Shown in pieces: positions 28,164 through 37,291 of a DNA stretch of 64,000 nt. The DNA is taken from the NCBI RefSeq assembly GCF_011761985.1, contig NZ_JAASQT010000002.1, positions 434,001 through 498,000 of the forward strand. Direction: 5' to 3'. Positions within the stretch are counted from its first letter, which is position 1. Every line of letters begins with the position of its first letter. The translations under genes and the position numbers were made by a program. The notes under the pieces are model-generated. The model did not search any database. It saw only the letters and a list, made by a program, of their open reading frames with translations, and was not told the origin of the DNA. This stretch comes from Brevundimonas terrae (GTDB lineage Bacteria; Pseudomonadota; Alphaproteobacteria; Caulobacterales; Caulobacteraceae).

Positions 28164-29276
28164 TCAGGTCTTGATGTGGCGGGCGCGGAAGTCCTTGCGG
28201 AACTGCTCGAACTCGCCCTTTTCAATCGCATCGCGCATGGCGGCGGTCAGGGCCTGGAAGAAGGCGATGTTGTGCCAGCTCAACAGGATCTTGCCGAGGA
28301 TTTCGTCGGCACGGATCAGGTGGTGCAGATAGGCACGGCTATAGTCCTGTGACGCAGGGCAGGGGACCATCGGGTCCAGTGCGCTCTCGTCTTCGGCAAA
28401 GCGGGCATTCTTGATGTTGACGGGACCATCCCATGTCCATGCCTGACCATGACGACCGGCGCGGGTCGGAAGCACGCAGTCGAACATATCGACGCCGCGA
28501 TAGACGGCCTCGACCAGATCAATCGGCTTGCCGACGCCCATCAGATAGCGCGGGCGATCCTTGGGCAGGAACTCCGGTGCGAAGTCTAGAACCTCGCACA
28601 TGGCCTCGTGGCCTTCGCCGACGGCCAGACCGCCAAGCGCATAGCCGTCAAAGCCGATTTCCTGCAGGCGCTCGGAGCTTTCCTTGCGCAGGTTCTCATA
28701 GGTCGAACCCTGCTGGATGCCGAACAGGGCCTGCGTGTCGCGGGTGCCAAAGGCGTTCTTGGAGCGCACTGCCCAGCGGGCTGACAGCTCCATACCCTGA
28801 CGGGCGCGCTTTTCCTCGGCAGGCCATGCGACGCATTCATCCAACTGCATGACGATGTCCGAACCCAGACGGTCGGCCTGAATCTGGATCGAGCGTTCCG
28901 GTGTCAGAACATGCTTGGAGCCGTCGATGTGGCTGGAGAAGGTCACAGCCTCTTCGGTCAGCTTGGAGATGCCCGACAGGGACATGACTTGGAAGCCGCC
29001 ACTGTCCGTCAGGATCGGCTTATCCCAGTGCATGAACTTATGCAGACCACCCAGACGCTCCATGCGTTCCGGTCCCGGACGCAGCATCAGGTGGTAGGTA
29101 TTGCCCAGAAGGATGTCGGCACCGGTCTGTTTGACCTGATCGACCGTCATGGCCTTGACCGTGGCAGCGGTGCCAACCGGCATGAAGGCAGGCGTGCGGA
29201 TATCGCCGCGTGCGGTTTTCAGGACGCCGGTACGGGCGCGGCCATCGGTGGCCTTGATATCAAACGGAAAAGGCAA
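28164..29276 (-). CDS. tgt: tRNA-guanine(34) transglycosylase
   Basis: A 370-residue bacterial Tgt that exchanges guanine for preQ1 at the wobble position of GUN-anticodon tRNAs in queuosine synthesis. The N-terminal [16 protein letters not shown] and [15 protein letters not shown], the active-site [12 protein letters not shown], and GGLAVGEG are diagnostic. The Zn-binding end shows [15 protein letters not shown] and [14 protein letters not shown]. The start is a TTG, since no ATG lies near the conserved N terminus. It follows a nucleotidyltransferase-like gene by 15 nt. queA is 1 kb upstream on the same strand, and queC-queE are 9 kb further on. Confidence 0.97.
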   Translation of the reverse strand: MPFPFDIKATDGRARTGVLKTARGDIRTPAFMPVGTAATVKAMTVDQVKQTGADILLGNTYHLMLRPGPERMERLGGLHKFMHWDKPILTDSGGFQVMSLSGISKLTEEAVTFSSHIDGSKHVLTPERSIQIQADRLGSDIVMQLDECVAWPAEEKRARQGMELSARWAVRSKNAFGTRDTQALFGIQQGSTYENLRKESSERLQEIGFDGYALGGLAVGEGHEAMCEVLDFAPEFLPKDRPRYLMGVGKPIDLVEAVYRGVDMFDCVLPTRAGRHGQAWTWDGPVNIKNARFAEDESALDPMVPCPASQDYSRAYLHHLIRADEILGKILLSWHNIAFFQALTAAMRDAIEKGEFEQFRKDFRARHIKT

Positions 29277-29291
29277 AGTGTTCTTACGCGG

Positions 29292-29768
29292 TTAGAGCAG
29301 GCGCTGAAGTTGTTCGGCGCGTTGCAGGTCCTTGGGGCGGCCAAACAGTTTGCAGGTCTCAATCTGCTCGGCGACGGAGGGGATATAGAGGCGTCCGCCG
29401 TCAACCGCCACAGGGATACGGCTTTCAAAGGTCACCAATTGCCAGTCACCGCCGTTTCGCACTTCCATTTCGGCCATGACCTCGACCGGAACGGGGGTGG
29501 TCAGGATCTGGCCATAGACACGCGAGCGGAACAGGCCTTCGCCGGGGTCGGGGGTCACTTCGCCGTATAGGGCGTCGATCAGGGCCTTGGCGTCACGGGG
29601 GCTGCACAGGACATCCACATCCGGCACCCGCCAGTCGGTCAGGCCTGCTAGCACCATGGCCGCCCCGCCAAACACCCACCACGGGTCCTGCATGACACCG
29701 GACGCCGAGGCGAGGATGTCGAGGGCGGCGGAAAGGTCTTCGGGCAGATCATCGTAGTACGTAACCAT
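29292..29768 (-). CDS. Nucleotidyltransferase-like protein
   Basis: A 158-residue protein with a polymerase-beta-type nucleotidyltransferase core: VFGGAAMVLAGL followed by VDVLCS, matching the G-G...D-x-D arrangement (here DVDV), and PVPVEVMAEMEV for the third acidic position. Related small proteins include aminoglycoside nucleotidyltransferase-like and antitoxin-like families; the substrate is unknown. It sits 15 nt upstream of tgt and may be co-transcribed with it. No toxin partner is adjacent. Confidence 0.65.
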   Translation of the reverse strand: MVTYYDDLPEDLSAALDILASASGVMQDPWWVFGGAAMVLAGLTDWRVPDVDVLCSPRDAKALIDALYGEVTPDPGEGLFRSRVYGQILTTPVPVEVMAEMEVRNGGDWQLVTFESRIPVAVDGGRLYIPSVAEQIETCKLFGRPKDLQRAEQLQRLL

Positions 29769-29923
29769 GACCGTTCTATAGTCCGGTATGACGCAGGAAT
29801 AAAACGCTGTGATGATTTAATCTTGGCAATGCAGAACCGGCAGCGAAGGTGCGCGTTGCAAATTCAAGGACGACATCTGCGTCCAGACCCTGTTCGCCGC
29901 GTCTTTTGGAAAGACCACACATC

Positions 29924-30217
29924 ATGGTTGCCCACACCCGCCCGATGTCACCCATGGCCCGCTATCGCCGCCCGCTCATGTGGGGCGCGATTGCCGTCAT
30001 TCTGGCCATTCCGGCCATCGCCATGCAGTTCACCCGCGAAGTCGCATGGGGGGCGGAGGACTTTGCCTTTGCGGCCCTGCTGTTGGTTGCAGCGGGACTT
30101 TTGTACGAGTTGGCGGCGTGGAAACTGCTGACCGCCCGCGCTCGATGGATTGCGGGGGCGGTCATTGTGCTGGCGGTTCTGGTGATCTGGGCCGACGCGG
30201 CGGTCGGCCTGTTCTAG
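29924..30217 (+). CDS. Small membrane protein, unknown function
   Basis: A 97-residue protein with three hydrophobic helices (about 18-36, 45-64 and 70-90) and a basic N terminus. Nothing in it identifies a family. ATG 29924 is preceded by GGAAAG at 10 nt; a start seven codons on is possible, and the open frame continues upstream in unconserved-looking sequence. It is divergent from the nucleotidyltransferase gene and ends 3 nt from the convergent queA stop. Confidence 0.62.
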   Translation: MVAHTRPMSPMARYRRPLMWGAIAVILAIPAIAMQFTREVAWGAEDFAFAALLLVAAGLLYELAAWKLLTARARWIAGAVIVLAVLVIWADAAVGLF

Positions 30218-30220
30218 GCT

Positions 30221-31309
30221 CTAGGCCTTGCGGAACAACAGGCTGCCGTCACCATAGGAATAGAAGCGGTATTTGTTATCGACCGCGTGCTTATAGGCCG
30301 CCTGCATGGTGTCATAGCCGGCAAAGGCGCTGACCAGCATGAACAGGGTCGATTTGGGCAGGTGGAAGTTCGTCATCAGAATGTCCACGGCCTTGAAGCG
30401 ATAGCCGGGGGTGATGAAGATGGCTGTGTCGTCGTGGAACGGACGGATGACGCCATCCTCGCCGGTCGCACTTTCCAGCAGACGCAAGGACGTGGTGCCA
30501 ACGCAGACAATGCGTCCGCCCTTGGCGTGCACGGCGTTCAGGGCGTCGGCAGTTTCCTGCGAAACCGTGCCCCATTCGGAATGCATCTTGTGGTCTTTGG
30601 TGTCGTCGGCCTTGACCGGCAGGAAGGTCCCGGCGCCCACATGCAGGGTTACGGCATGGGTCGAGACGCCGCGCGCCTTCAGGGCTTCCAGCAGTTCCGG
30701 CGTGAAATGCAGGCCCGCCGTCGGAGCCGCGACCGAGCCGTCATGTTCGGCAAAGACGGTCTGGTAGTCTTTCTGGTCCTGATCGTCTTCGGGGCGCTTG
30801 GCCGCGATATAGGGCGGCAGGGGCATGACGCCGACATTACGGATGGCATCATCCAGCACCGGACCGGCCAGATCGAATTTCAGCGTGACCAAACCGTCAT
30901 CGCCCTTGGCCTCGATCACGGCATCAAGCGCACCCATTTCACAGGCACGGTCGGTATCGGTGCCAAAACGTACGCGGTCGCCGACCTTAAGCCGCTTGCC
31001 CGGCTTCATAAAAGCCGACCAGACATCGGGGGCGTCGCGGTGGTGAAGCGTCGCCTCGACCTCGACGGTCAGGGTTTCGCCCTCTGGCCCGATACGCTCG
31101 CGAATGCCGCTCATGCGGGCAGGGATGACGCGGGTGTCGTTGAACACCAGCGCATCGCCCGCCTGCAGAAAGTCGGGCAGTTCATGCACGATCCGGTCTT
31201 GCAGCGTCCCGTCCTTGACGATCAGGAAACGGGCGCTGTCACGCGGAGATACAGGCCGCAGGGCTATGCGGTCTTCGGGCAGGTCGAAATCGAAGTCTGA
31301 AGTTTTCAC
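30221..31309 (-). CDS. queA: S-adenosylmethionine:tRNA ribosyltransferase-isomerase
   Basis: A 362-residue QueA that turns preQ1-tRNA into epoxyqueuosine-tRNA using the ribosyl group of SAM. Typical blocks are the N-terminal [27 protein letters not shown], the [13 protein letters not shown] substrate motif, [11 protein letters not shown] and [17 protein letters not shown] place the start at GTG 31309 because family proteins begin at this point; an in-frame GTG at 31324 would add five residues. Same pathway as tgt, queC and queE in this window. Confidence 0.95.
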   Translation of the reverse strand: MKTSDFDFDLPEDRIALRPVSPRDSARFLIVKDGTLQDRIVHELPDFLQAGDALVFNDTRVIPARMSGIRERIGPEGETLTVEVEATLHHRDAPDVWSAFMKPGKRLKVGDRVRFGTDTDRACEMGALDAVIEAKGDDGLVTLKFDLAGPVLDDAIRNVGVMPLPPYIAAKRPEDDQDQKDYQTVFAEHDGSVAAPTAGLHFTPELLEALKARGVSTHAVTLHVGAGTFLPVKADDTKDHKMHSEWGTVSQETADALNAVHAKGGRIVCVGTTSLRLLESATGEDGVIRPFHDDTAIFITPGYRFKAVDILMTNFHLPKSTLFMLVSAFAGYDTMQAAYKHAVDNKYRFYSYGDGSLLFRKA

Positions 31310-31353
31310 AGGCGGGGTGAACACCTGACCGCGCGGGCGGTCAAGTGCTGCGT

Positions 31354-32610
31354 TTAGCCGTTATAGCGCGAAAGGTTCAGATCGTCGGTCTTGATGGCGG
31401 GTGCCTTGCCGGAAATCATGTCCGAAATCACCGCCGCAGAACCGCACGACATGGTCCAGCCCAGCGTGCCATGGCCGGTATTCAGCCACAGGTTCGTATA
31501 CTTGCTGGCCCCGACAATCGGGGTGCCATCGGGCGTGTTCGGGCGCAGGCCGCACCAGAATTCGGCATCCTTCAGATTGCCTGCACCGGGGAACAGGCTG
31601 TCCACCGAATAGTTCAGCGTGTCGCGGCGACGGGCGACCAGATCACGGTTGAAGCCGTTCAGCTCGGCCATGCCACCAGCGCGGATGCGGGTGCCCAGAC
31701 GGGTAATGGCGATCTTGTAGCTCTCGTCCATCACGGTCGAGACGGGGGCCTTGGCATCGTCGAGGATGTCGGCGGTGATGGAATAGCCCTTCACCGGATA
31801 GATCGGCAGCTTCAGATCAAGGTTGCGGATCATTTGCGGCGACCATGAACCCAGCGCCATGACATAGGCATCTGCCGTCAGGGTGTCCTTGTCGGTCAGC
31901 ACGCCGTCGATCTTGTCGCCATCGCGCGAAATGGCCGAGATGGTTTCGTTCCAGCGGAATTTGACACCGGCAGCCTCGGCCATCTGGGCAAGGGTTTCGG
32001 TGAAGATGCGGCAGTCGCCGGTTTCGTCACCCGGCAGACGCAGGGCACCGACATACGGAACCTCCGAATGGGCCAGACCCGGTTCGGCACGACGGCAACC
32101 GTCGGCATCCAGCAGTTCGTAGGCCACGCCTTCGGATTGCAGGACCGCCACATCCTTGTGGGCGTCCTTCAGTTGTTTCTCGGTGCGGAACAGTTGCAGC
32201 GTGCCTTGCTGGCGGCCGTCATACTGGATGCCGGTTTTCTGGCGCAGGAGGTCCAGTTCGTCGCGGGCATATTCGGCCAGACGCACCATGCGACCCTTGT
32301 TCACCGCATAACGGGCAGGGGTGCAGTTACGCAGCATCTGCAAGGTCCAGCGGATCATCGCCATGTCGGCGCGGGTGTGCAGGATCAGCGGCGCGTGGCG
32401 CATCATCAGCCACTTGATCGCCTTGGCCGGAACGCTGGGCGCGGCCCACGGTGCGGAATAGCCGGGCGAGACCTGACCGGCATTGGCATAGCTGGTTTCA
32501 AGGCCGGGACCGGACAGGCGGTCGACCACAGTCACGTCGTGACCGGCTTGATTGAGATACCAGGCTGTGGTGACGCCGATCACGCCTGCGCCAAGAACCA
32601 GTACACGCAT
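31354..32610 (-). CDS. dadA: D-amino acid dehydrogenase, small subunit
   Basis: A 418-residue FAD-dependent D-amino acid dehydrogenase (DadA), converting D-alanine and other D-amino acids to keto acids with electrons passed to the respiratory chain. The dinucleotide-binding motif GAGVIG is at residues 7-12; [21 protein letters not shown] and [14 protein letters not shown] are hallmark segments. In many bacteria it is paired with the racemase dadX, not seen here. The divergent neighbour is an Lrp-type regulator, the usual arrangement for alanine- or leucine-responsive control. Confidence 0.95.
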   Translation of the reverse strand: MRVLVLGAGVIGVTTAWYLNQAGHDVTVVDRLSGPGLETSYANAGQVSPGYSAPWAAPSVPAKAIKWLMMRHAPLILHTRADMAMIRWTLQMLRNCTPARYAVNKGRMVRLAEYARDELDLLRQKTGIQYDGRQQGTLQLFRTEKQLKDAHKDVAVLQSEGVAYELLDADGCRRAEPGLAHSEVPYVGALRLPGDETGDCRIFTETLAQMAEAAGVKFRWNETISAISRDGDKIDGVLTDKDTLTADAYVMALGSWSPQMIRNLDLKLPIYPVKGYSITADILDDAKAPVSTVMDESYKIAITRLGTRIRAGGMAELNGFNRDLVARRRDTLNYSVDSLFPGAGNLKDAEFWCGLRPNTPDGTPIVGASKYTNLWLNTGHGTLGWTMSCGSAAVISDMISGKAPAIKTDDLNLSRYNG

Positions 32611-32719
32611 TTTATACGCTCGCGTTTATAGTGGCCCGACGCGGGCCTCCCGTTGGCGGGAAGCTACGCGCAACAATCAGAGTTTTCCTGTCTTATTGCG
32701 ACGATATGTGCGGCGGTGG

Positions 32720-32735
32720 TATTGCTGCTGCAATA
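32720..32735. promoter_or_regulatory. Candidate Lrp operator in the dadA / lrp intergenic region
   Basis: A perfect inverted repeat TATTGC-TGCT-GCAATA lies 30 bases before the regulator start and 110 bases before dadA. A further TATTGC half-site occurs at 32694-32699. The size and symmetry fit an Lrp/AsnC site, and autoregulation plus control of the divergent gene is usual for this family. Assignment is by position only. Confidence 0.5.
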
Positions 32736-32764
32736 TTATACGAGTCAAACCGCAGAAAGTTGCA

Positions 32765-33208
32765 ATGTTACTGGATGAAGTCGATCGCAAGATCGTCCAA
32801 AAGTTGCGGGCCGATGGCCGTATCAGCAATGCCGATCTGGCCGATCAGGTCGGGCTGTCTGCCTCGGCCTGCCTGCGACGTGTGCGCCAGTTGGAAACGC
32901 GCGGTGTCATTCGCGGCTATACGGCCATTCTGGGTGTCGAGGAGGAAGAGGGCATTGTTGCCTTCGTCCAGATCACGCTTGAAAAACAAACAGATGAGCA
33001 GATGCGCCGGTTCGAGGACGCCGTGCGCCACTATCCCGAAATCCGCGACTGTTATCTGATGGCGGGCATGGCCGATTATGTGGTCCGCGCGGTGGCACCG
33101 ACCATGGCGGCCTATGAGGTGCTGCATAAGGATGTGCTGTCGCGACTGCCCGGTGTGTCGCGTATCCAGTCCAGTCTGGCGATCCGTAATGTGCTGAAAG
33201 CGCGATAG
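32765..33208 (+). CDS. Lrp/AsnC-family transcription regulator
   Basis: A 147-residue regulator with an N-terminal winged helix (DRKIVQKLRADGRISNADLADQ, recognition helix SASACLRRVRQLE) and a C-terminal RAM ligand-binding domain (AFVQITLEK through DYVVRAVAP). It is divergent from dadA with a palindrome between them, so it probably responds to alanine or a related amino acid and activates dadA. ATG 32765 begins the conserved domain; open sequence upstream overlaps the promoter and dadA and is not coding. lysK follows by 71 nt. Confidence 0.93.
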   Translation: MLLDEVDRKIVQKLRADGRISNADLADQVGLSASACLRRVRQLETRGVIRGYTAILGVEEEEGIVAFVQITLEKQTDEQMRRFEDAVRHYPEIRDCYLMAGMADYVVRAVAPTMAAYEVLHKDVLSRLPGVSRIQSSLAIRNVLKAR

Positions 33209-33279
33209 ATCGGGGAAATCTGTCGCTTCATCCTCAAGTCGCCGTTGACCCCGCGCGCCTGAGGCGGCAAACCCCGCCT

Positions 33280-34950
33280 ATGCTACAGAACCTTGAAACC
33301 CTGTCCCGTGAGGCCCGTTCGTGGCCGTTTGAGCAAGCCCGTAATCTGTTGGCGCATGTGCTCAAAAAACGGTTGTCGGACGCCGACCGCGCTGTGGCGC
33401 AGTCCCTGATCGATGCTGGCAAGGCGGACGAGGCTCTCAAACAGTTCGAAGGCCTTGGCCGTCCGGTCATTCTGGAAACCGGTTACGGCCCGTCTGGCCT
33501 GCCGCACATGGGCACGTTTGGCGAAGTGGCCCGCACCACCATGGTCCGCAATGCGTTCCGTGCGCTGACGGGCGACCACTGGGAAACCAAGCTGATCGCC
33601 TTCTCGGACGATATGGACGGTTTCCGCAAGGTGCCGGAAGGCATCCCGAACCCCGAGATGCTGCGCGAAGACCTGCATCTGCCGCTGACCAAGGTGCGCG
33701 ATCCGTTTGGCACGCATGAAAGCTTTGGTGCCCACAACAACGCCCGCCTGCGCGCCTTCCTCGACAGCTTCGGCTTCGACTATGAATTCATGTCTTCGAC
33801 CGAGACCTATAAGTCCGGCCGTTTTGACGAGACGCTGCTGCTGATGCTGGCGCGTTATGACAGCATCATGGGCATCATGCTGCCGACGCTGGGTGAAGAA
33901 CGCCGCGCGACCTATTCGCCGTTCCTGCCGGTCAGCCCCTTTACCGGCCATGTGCTGCAAGTCCCGACCCTCGAGCGCAATCTCGAAAAGGGCACCATCG
34001 TATTTGACGATCCGGTTGGTGGCCGCACCGAGGTTCCGGTGACGGGTGGTCACGTCAAGCTGCAATGGAAGCCGGACTGGGCCATGCGCTGGACCGCGCT
34101 GGACGTCGATTACGAAATGTCGGGCAAGGACCTGATCGAGTCGGTGCGCGAAAGCGGCAAGATTTGTCGTGCGCTGGATGGCGCGCCGCCGGTCGGCTTC
34201 AACTACGAACTGTTCCTCGACATCGAGGGCAAGAAGATTTCCAAGTCGAAGGGCAATGGCCTGACGATGGAAGAATGGCTGCGTTACGGCCCGCCGGAAT
34301 CGCTGAGCTGGTACATGTTCCAGTCGCCCAAGTCGGCCAAGAGCCTGCACTTCGGCGTCATTCCGCGCGCGACCGACGACTGGATGTCGTTTGTGGAGCA
34401 GTACAAGACCCAAGAGCCGAACAAGCAGATCGATAATGCGGTCTGGTCGATCCACGGCGGTAACCCGCCCGAAACGACCTCGCCGGTCAGCTTCTCGTTG
34501 ATGATGAATCTGGTGGGCGTGGCCAATGCTTCGAGCAAGGAACAGCTCTGGGCCTATTTCGCCAAGTATCTGCCGGATGCAACGCCGGAAAACGAGCCGC
34601 TGCTGGATCGTTTGATGGACTATGCGCTGAACTATTACGAGGACTTCGTGAAGCCCACGAAGGTGTATCGCGCACCGACCGAAATGGAAAAGGCGGCTCT
34701 GCTGGACCTCGCCGGTCGTCTGAAGGCACTGCCGCAGGACACTACGGATGGCGAGATCATCCAGAATGAAGTCTATGCCGTAGGCAAGGAACACGGCTTT
34801 GAGCCGCTGCGGGCATGGTTCGGAGCGCTTTACGAAGTGCTGCTGGGCGCATCGCAAGGCCCGCGCTTTGGCTCGTTCGCAGCCATCTATGGCTTGCCGC
34901 AATCGATCGAACTGATCGAAAAAGGTGCCAATGGCGAACTGGTCGGCTGA
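33280..34950 (+). CDS. lysK: Lysyl-tRNA synthetase, class I
   Basis: A 556-residue class I LysRS, the archaeal-type enzyme that replaces the class II form in many alphaproteobacteria. The HIGH-type motif is PHMG with His76, the KMSKS-type loop is KKISKSKG from Lys318, and EVARTTMVRNAF and the C-terminal helix-bundle region are as expected. It charges the tRNA-Lys encoded 6 kb upstream. The gene is followed by a strong terminator. No class II lysS is in the window. Confidence 0.96.
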   Translation: MLQNLETLSREARSWPFEQARNLLAHVLKKRLSDADRAVAQSLIDAGKADEALKQFEGLGRPVILETGYGPSGLPHMGTFGEVARTTMVRNAFRALTGDHWETKLIAFSDDMDGFRKVPEGIPNPEMLREDLHLPLTKVRDPFGTHESFGAHNNARLRAFLDSFGFDYEFMSSTETYKSGRFDETLLLMLARYDSIMGIMLPTLGEERRATYSPFLPVSPFTGHVLQVPTLERNLEKGTIVFDDPVGGRTEVPVTGGHVKLQWKPDWAMRWTALDVDYEMSGKDLIESVRESGKICRALDGAPPVGFNYELFLDIEGKKISKSKGNGLTMEEWLRYGPPESLSWYMFQSPKSAKSLHFGVIPRATDDWMSFVEQYKTQEPNKQIDNAVWSIHGGNPPETTSPVSFSLMMNLVGVANASSKEQLWAYFAKYLPDATPENEPLLDRLMDYALNYYEDFVKPTKVYRAPTEMEKAALLDLAGRLKALPQDTTDGEIIQNEVYAVGKEHGFEPLRAWFGALYEVLLGASQGPRFGSFAAIYGLPQSIELIEKGANGELVG

Positions 34951-34971
34951 TCAGCTAGCGCTTTGAAGATT

Positions 34972-35003
34972 AAAGGGCCGTCTCGATGAGGCGGCCCTTT
35001 TTT
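34972..35003 (+). terminator. Intrinsic terminator of lysK
   Basis: The arms AAAGGGCCG (34972-34980) and CGGCCCTTT extend inward through one mismatch/wobble to CTC-GAT-GAG, followed by a T run, 22 nt after the lysK stop. Confidence 0.9.
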
Positions 35004-35110
35004 GTAGGTATTTTGCGGGATGAACGAAACCTGACAGTCATTGTCGGGGAGCCTTCAGGCAGTGGGGCGCATTGTTCTTGTCACGACCAACTCGATGACA
35101 GGAGAGAGCC

Positions 35111-35584
35111 ATGTCGAAGATGTTCAAGGCCGGTTTGGCCACCGTTTCGATGATTGCTGCCATGGGAGCCGCTATGGTTCCAATGACGGCCAATGCCCAG
35201 GCCAATGGCATCACCAACTGTGACGCGCCCGGTGGTCGCCAGCAGGCCGGTGCTGCGATCGGTGCGCTGATCGGCGGTCTGGCGGGTAGTCAGGTTTCAC
35301 GCAACGAGCGCGCCCTTGGTGCCGTCGTCGGTGCCGGTGCCGGTGCTGCGGCGGGTTCCTATATCGGCTGTAACCAGCAACGTGCCCGCGCCAATCAGCA
35401 GGGCAGCGAGAACATGTATCGCGCAACCTCGAACCTGCGTATCCGCTCGGGTCCGGGCACCAACTATGGCGTTAGCGGTAACCTTTCGGCAGGACAGCCC
35501 TTTACGGCTATCGGTTCGCAAGGCGAGTGGGTTCAGATCGCCGGTGGTGGCTGGGTGAATGCCCGCTATGTCGGAAACTACTGA
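35111..35584 (+). CDS. Exported glycine-zipper and SH3b-domain protein
   Basis: A 157-residue envelope protein. It has a signal peptide (cleavage after ANA, about residue 29), a glycine-zipper segment (AGAAIGALIGGLAGSQVSR and GAVVGAGAGAAAGSYIG) like Rickettsia 17-kDa surface antigens, and a C-terminal bacterial SH3 domain (NLRIRSGPGTNYGVSGNLSAG ... WVNARYV). SH3b domains commonly bind peptidoglycan, so it may link membrane and wall. GGAGAG precedes the ATG. A terminator follows. Confidence 0.87.
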   Translation: MSKMFKAGLATVSMIAAMGAAMVPMTANAQANGITNCDAPGGRQQAGAAIGALIGGLAGSQVSRNERALGAVVGAGAGAAAGSYIGCNQQRARANQQGSENMYRATSNLRIRSGPGTNYGVSGNLSAGQPFTAIGSQGEWVQIAGGGWVNARYVGNY

Positions 35585-35605
35585 TTGCGACTGACCAGTA
35601 TTTCA

Positions 35606-35636
35606 AAAAGGCCGTCTGCGGTGCAGGCGGCCTTTT
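35606..35636. terminator. Bidirectional intrinsic terminator between the SH3b gene and the S24 regulator
   Basis: A 14-bp stem (35606-35619 with 35623-35636, one T/G wobble), loop GGT, with an A run before and T run after. It separates two convergent genes. Confidence 0.9.
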
Positions 35637-36266
35637 CTATTGGCTGACCCAGACGATGCGCGCCATCCACTGGATGTCCTTGCGATCCAGTGTACGGGGT
35701 GGATAGTCGGGATTGACCGACAGCAGTTCGATCTGGCTGTGGGACACGAACCCCAGTTCCTTGGCCAGTGTCTCGCCCGCCAATGTCCGCAAGGCGACAC
35801 GGTCCCCCTTGCGGATGCGGGTGTCTTCCAGATCGACAATCACCTTGTCGCCGGGGCGATACAGCGGAAGCATGGAATCGCCATCAATCTCCAGACTGAT
35901 CAGTCCTTCGCGCAGGGCGGGCAGGGGGGTACGGTCCCAGCCTTCGGCCAGCGGCAAGCCTTCATCGGAGAAGAAGCCGTCCTCGCCCGCCTTGGCCAGG
36001 CCCAGCACCGGCAATGTCTGAGGCGCGGTGTCGTTGGCCAGAGACGCAAACTCGCCAAGTGATAATTGCGAGGTTTCCAGTACCCGCATCAGGCTCTCGG
36101 TCGAGGGCCAGCGCGGGCGGGGCGGGTCACCGGCCCCAAAGCGTTTGGATGGATTGAAGCTGGTCGGATCCAGCCCTGCACGCCGCGCCAACCCTGATGG
36201 GGACGTGCCTGCCCGCTTGGCGAGTGTGTCCAAGCTTTTCCAGATACCGGCGTGCGTAAGTGTCAT
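35637..36266 (-). CDS. LexA-like S24-family regulator (HTH plus autopeptidase)
   Basis: A 209-residue protein. An N-terminal helix-turn-helix (about residues 10-70, GLARRAGLDPTSFNPSKR) is joined to an S24 peptidase domain. The nucleophile Ser131 is in IDGDSMLP and the Lys169 base in GETLAKEL; the Ala93-Gly94 pair is placed like the LexA self-cleavage site. It resembles chromosomal cI/HdiR-like regulators common in alphaproteobacteria, with no phage genes nearby. The target and inducing signal are unknown, but RecA-stimulated cleavage is possible. Confidence 0.87.
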   Translation of the reverse strand: MTLTHAGIWKSLDTLAKRAGTSPSGLARRAGLDPTSFNPSKRFGAGDPPRPRWPSTESLMRVLETSQLSLGEFASLANDTAPQTLPVLGLAKAGEDGFFSDEGLPLAEGWDRTPLPALREGLISLEIDGDSMLPLYRPGDKVIVDLEDTRIRKGDRVALRTLAGETLAKELGFVSHSQIELLSVNPDYPPRTLDRKDIQWMARIVWVSQ

Positions 36267-36304
36267 GGGGTCGTCCTAGGGGACACCCAAAATAGGCCAA
36301 TGGT

Positions 36305-36772
36305 TTAGGAATATCTACCTATATCATCACGACTGGAACCAATCACGGCACGTTCTTGCCACGCGATGAAGGTTCCGACGATCAAGGAGATGATGATGCC
36401 TACGGATGCAACGTTCAAAACGGTGAAGTAAGCTGAAATCGTTGGCTTGAAGTCTATTGTGTATAAAAATTGAAGTGTAGCGACTAGTAATTGAAGTGCT
36501 GTTGCCCAAACAGGCCAGTTTGATGATGATTTCCAAACTAATGAAGCAAATATAATTAGTAGTGTAATATCAAGCAACATGACGGCAATACCTGAGTATT
36601 GCTTTTCTAATATGCCTGCGCGAGCTAGGGTGCTGAATAGCCAGCACAATAGATAGGCTGTGGCCCCTATTCTTTCGTTTTTCCCGCCAAGTGTCAGGGC
36701 AAAAGTGCATCCTGCCAGCATAAGGAATGCGCCAGACCAACCGATAATGGTTGTAAACAAAATAACCCCCAT
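36305..36772 (-). CDS. AT-rich membrane protein, unknown function
   Basis: A 155-residue protein with five likely membrane helices and polar loops; no family was recognised. The gene is clearly richer in A and T than its neighbours, which suggests acquisition by transfer. Its annotated ATG lies inside a perfect 16-bp inverted repeat with no ribosome site before it. A TTG four codons on (36760) has GGGGG at about 6 nt and may be the real start. The hairpin would then overlap the ribosome site. Confidence 0.65.
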   Translation of the reverse strand: MGVILFTTIIGWSGAFLMLAGCTFALTLGGKNERIGATAYLLCWLFSTLARAGILEKQYSGIAVMLLDITLLIIFASLVWKSSSNWPVWATALQLLVATLQFLYTIDFKPTISAYFTVLNVASVGIIISLIVGTFIAWQERAVIGSSRDDIGRYS

Positions 36773-36796
36773 CGAGATAGTCGATGGGGGTTATTT
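36760..36796 (-). terminator. Perfect hairpin: terminator of the upstream gene, overlapping the next start
   Basis: The arms 36760-36775 and 36781-36796 are exact 16-bp inverted repeats around the loop GATAG. On the minus strand the hairpin is followed by TTTTG and lies 40 nt after the stop of the 116-residue gene. It also covers the start region of the AT-rich membrane gene. Confidence 0.75.
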
Positions 36797-36835
36797 GTGA
36801 GGGTAATCCCTAACAAATCGTGCGTTACAAATTTG

Positions 36836-37186
36836 TTAGACGGCGCGAAGGTGAGCCGACTTTTTCGGGCTCATCGGCGTGTCATCCCACTCCAGCGGCT
36901 TGTCAGCCGGACCGGCGGCATAGACGCCCCAGCCCATACGGCGGTGGTCTTTTTGCATTTCGGCGTGGCACTCGACGATGGCTTCGCGAGCGGTCGAGAG
37001 GGCAGCCAGCGTGGCCAGTGCCTTGGTTTGCGAAGCCGAGGCCGCAACCGGGGAAACCGACAGGGCGGCGCGACCCGAGATCATGGCCTGAACCATGGCT
37101 GCGGCGTGGGCGATAGCGGCATCAACCGACTGTTCCGTAGCATACAGTTCAGTCGAGATGCTGGTGACGACTTGGGTGCGGTCCAT
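36836..37186 (-). CDS. Conserved-looking helical protein, unknown function
   Basis: A 116-residue, cytoplasmic, mostly helical protein: about 75 residues of Ala-rich helix, then GWGVYAAGPADKPLEWDDTP and a basic end. The pattern recalls small Caulobacterales proteins with a helical body and a short conserved GP-x-DKP tail, but I cannot name the family. It has its own promoter region on the minus strand, AT-rich and containing two TTAA half-sites. A hairpin terminator follows. Confidence 0.68.
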   Translation of the reverse strand: MDRTQVVTSISTELYATEQSVDAAIAHAAAMVQAMISGRAALSVSPVAASASQTKALATLAALSTAREAIVECHAEMQKDHRRMGWGVYAAGPADKPLEWDDTPMSPKKSAHLRAV

Positions 37187-37291
37187 GTGTGTTCCCCATA
37201 AAACGCCGATATGGCGCGTTATGTTTAACAGCGGTTAAGGTTATTCGTAAAGAGTTTGTTAACCTAAAATTTACTTATTTTTTACGCTTTT

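Noticed and set aside
37226-37239. Possible CtrA box, two TTAA half-sites upstream of the 116-residue gene
   Set aside because: The spacing is six bases rather than the seven of the consensus TTAA-N7-TTAA, so it was not called as a site.
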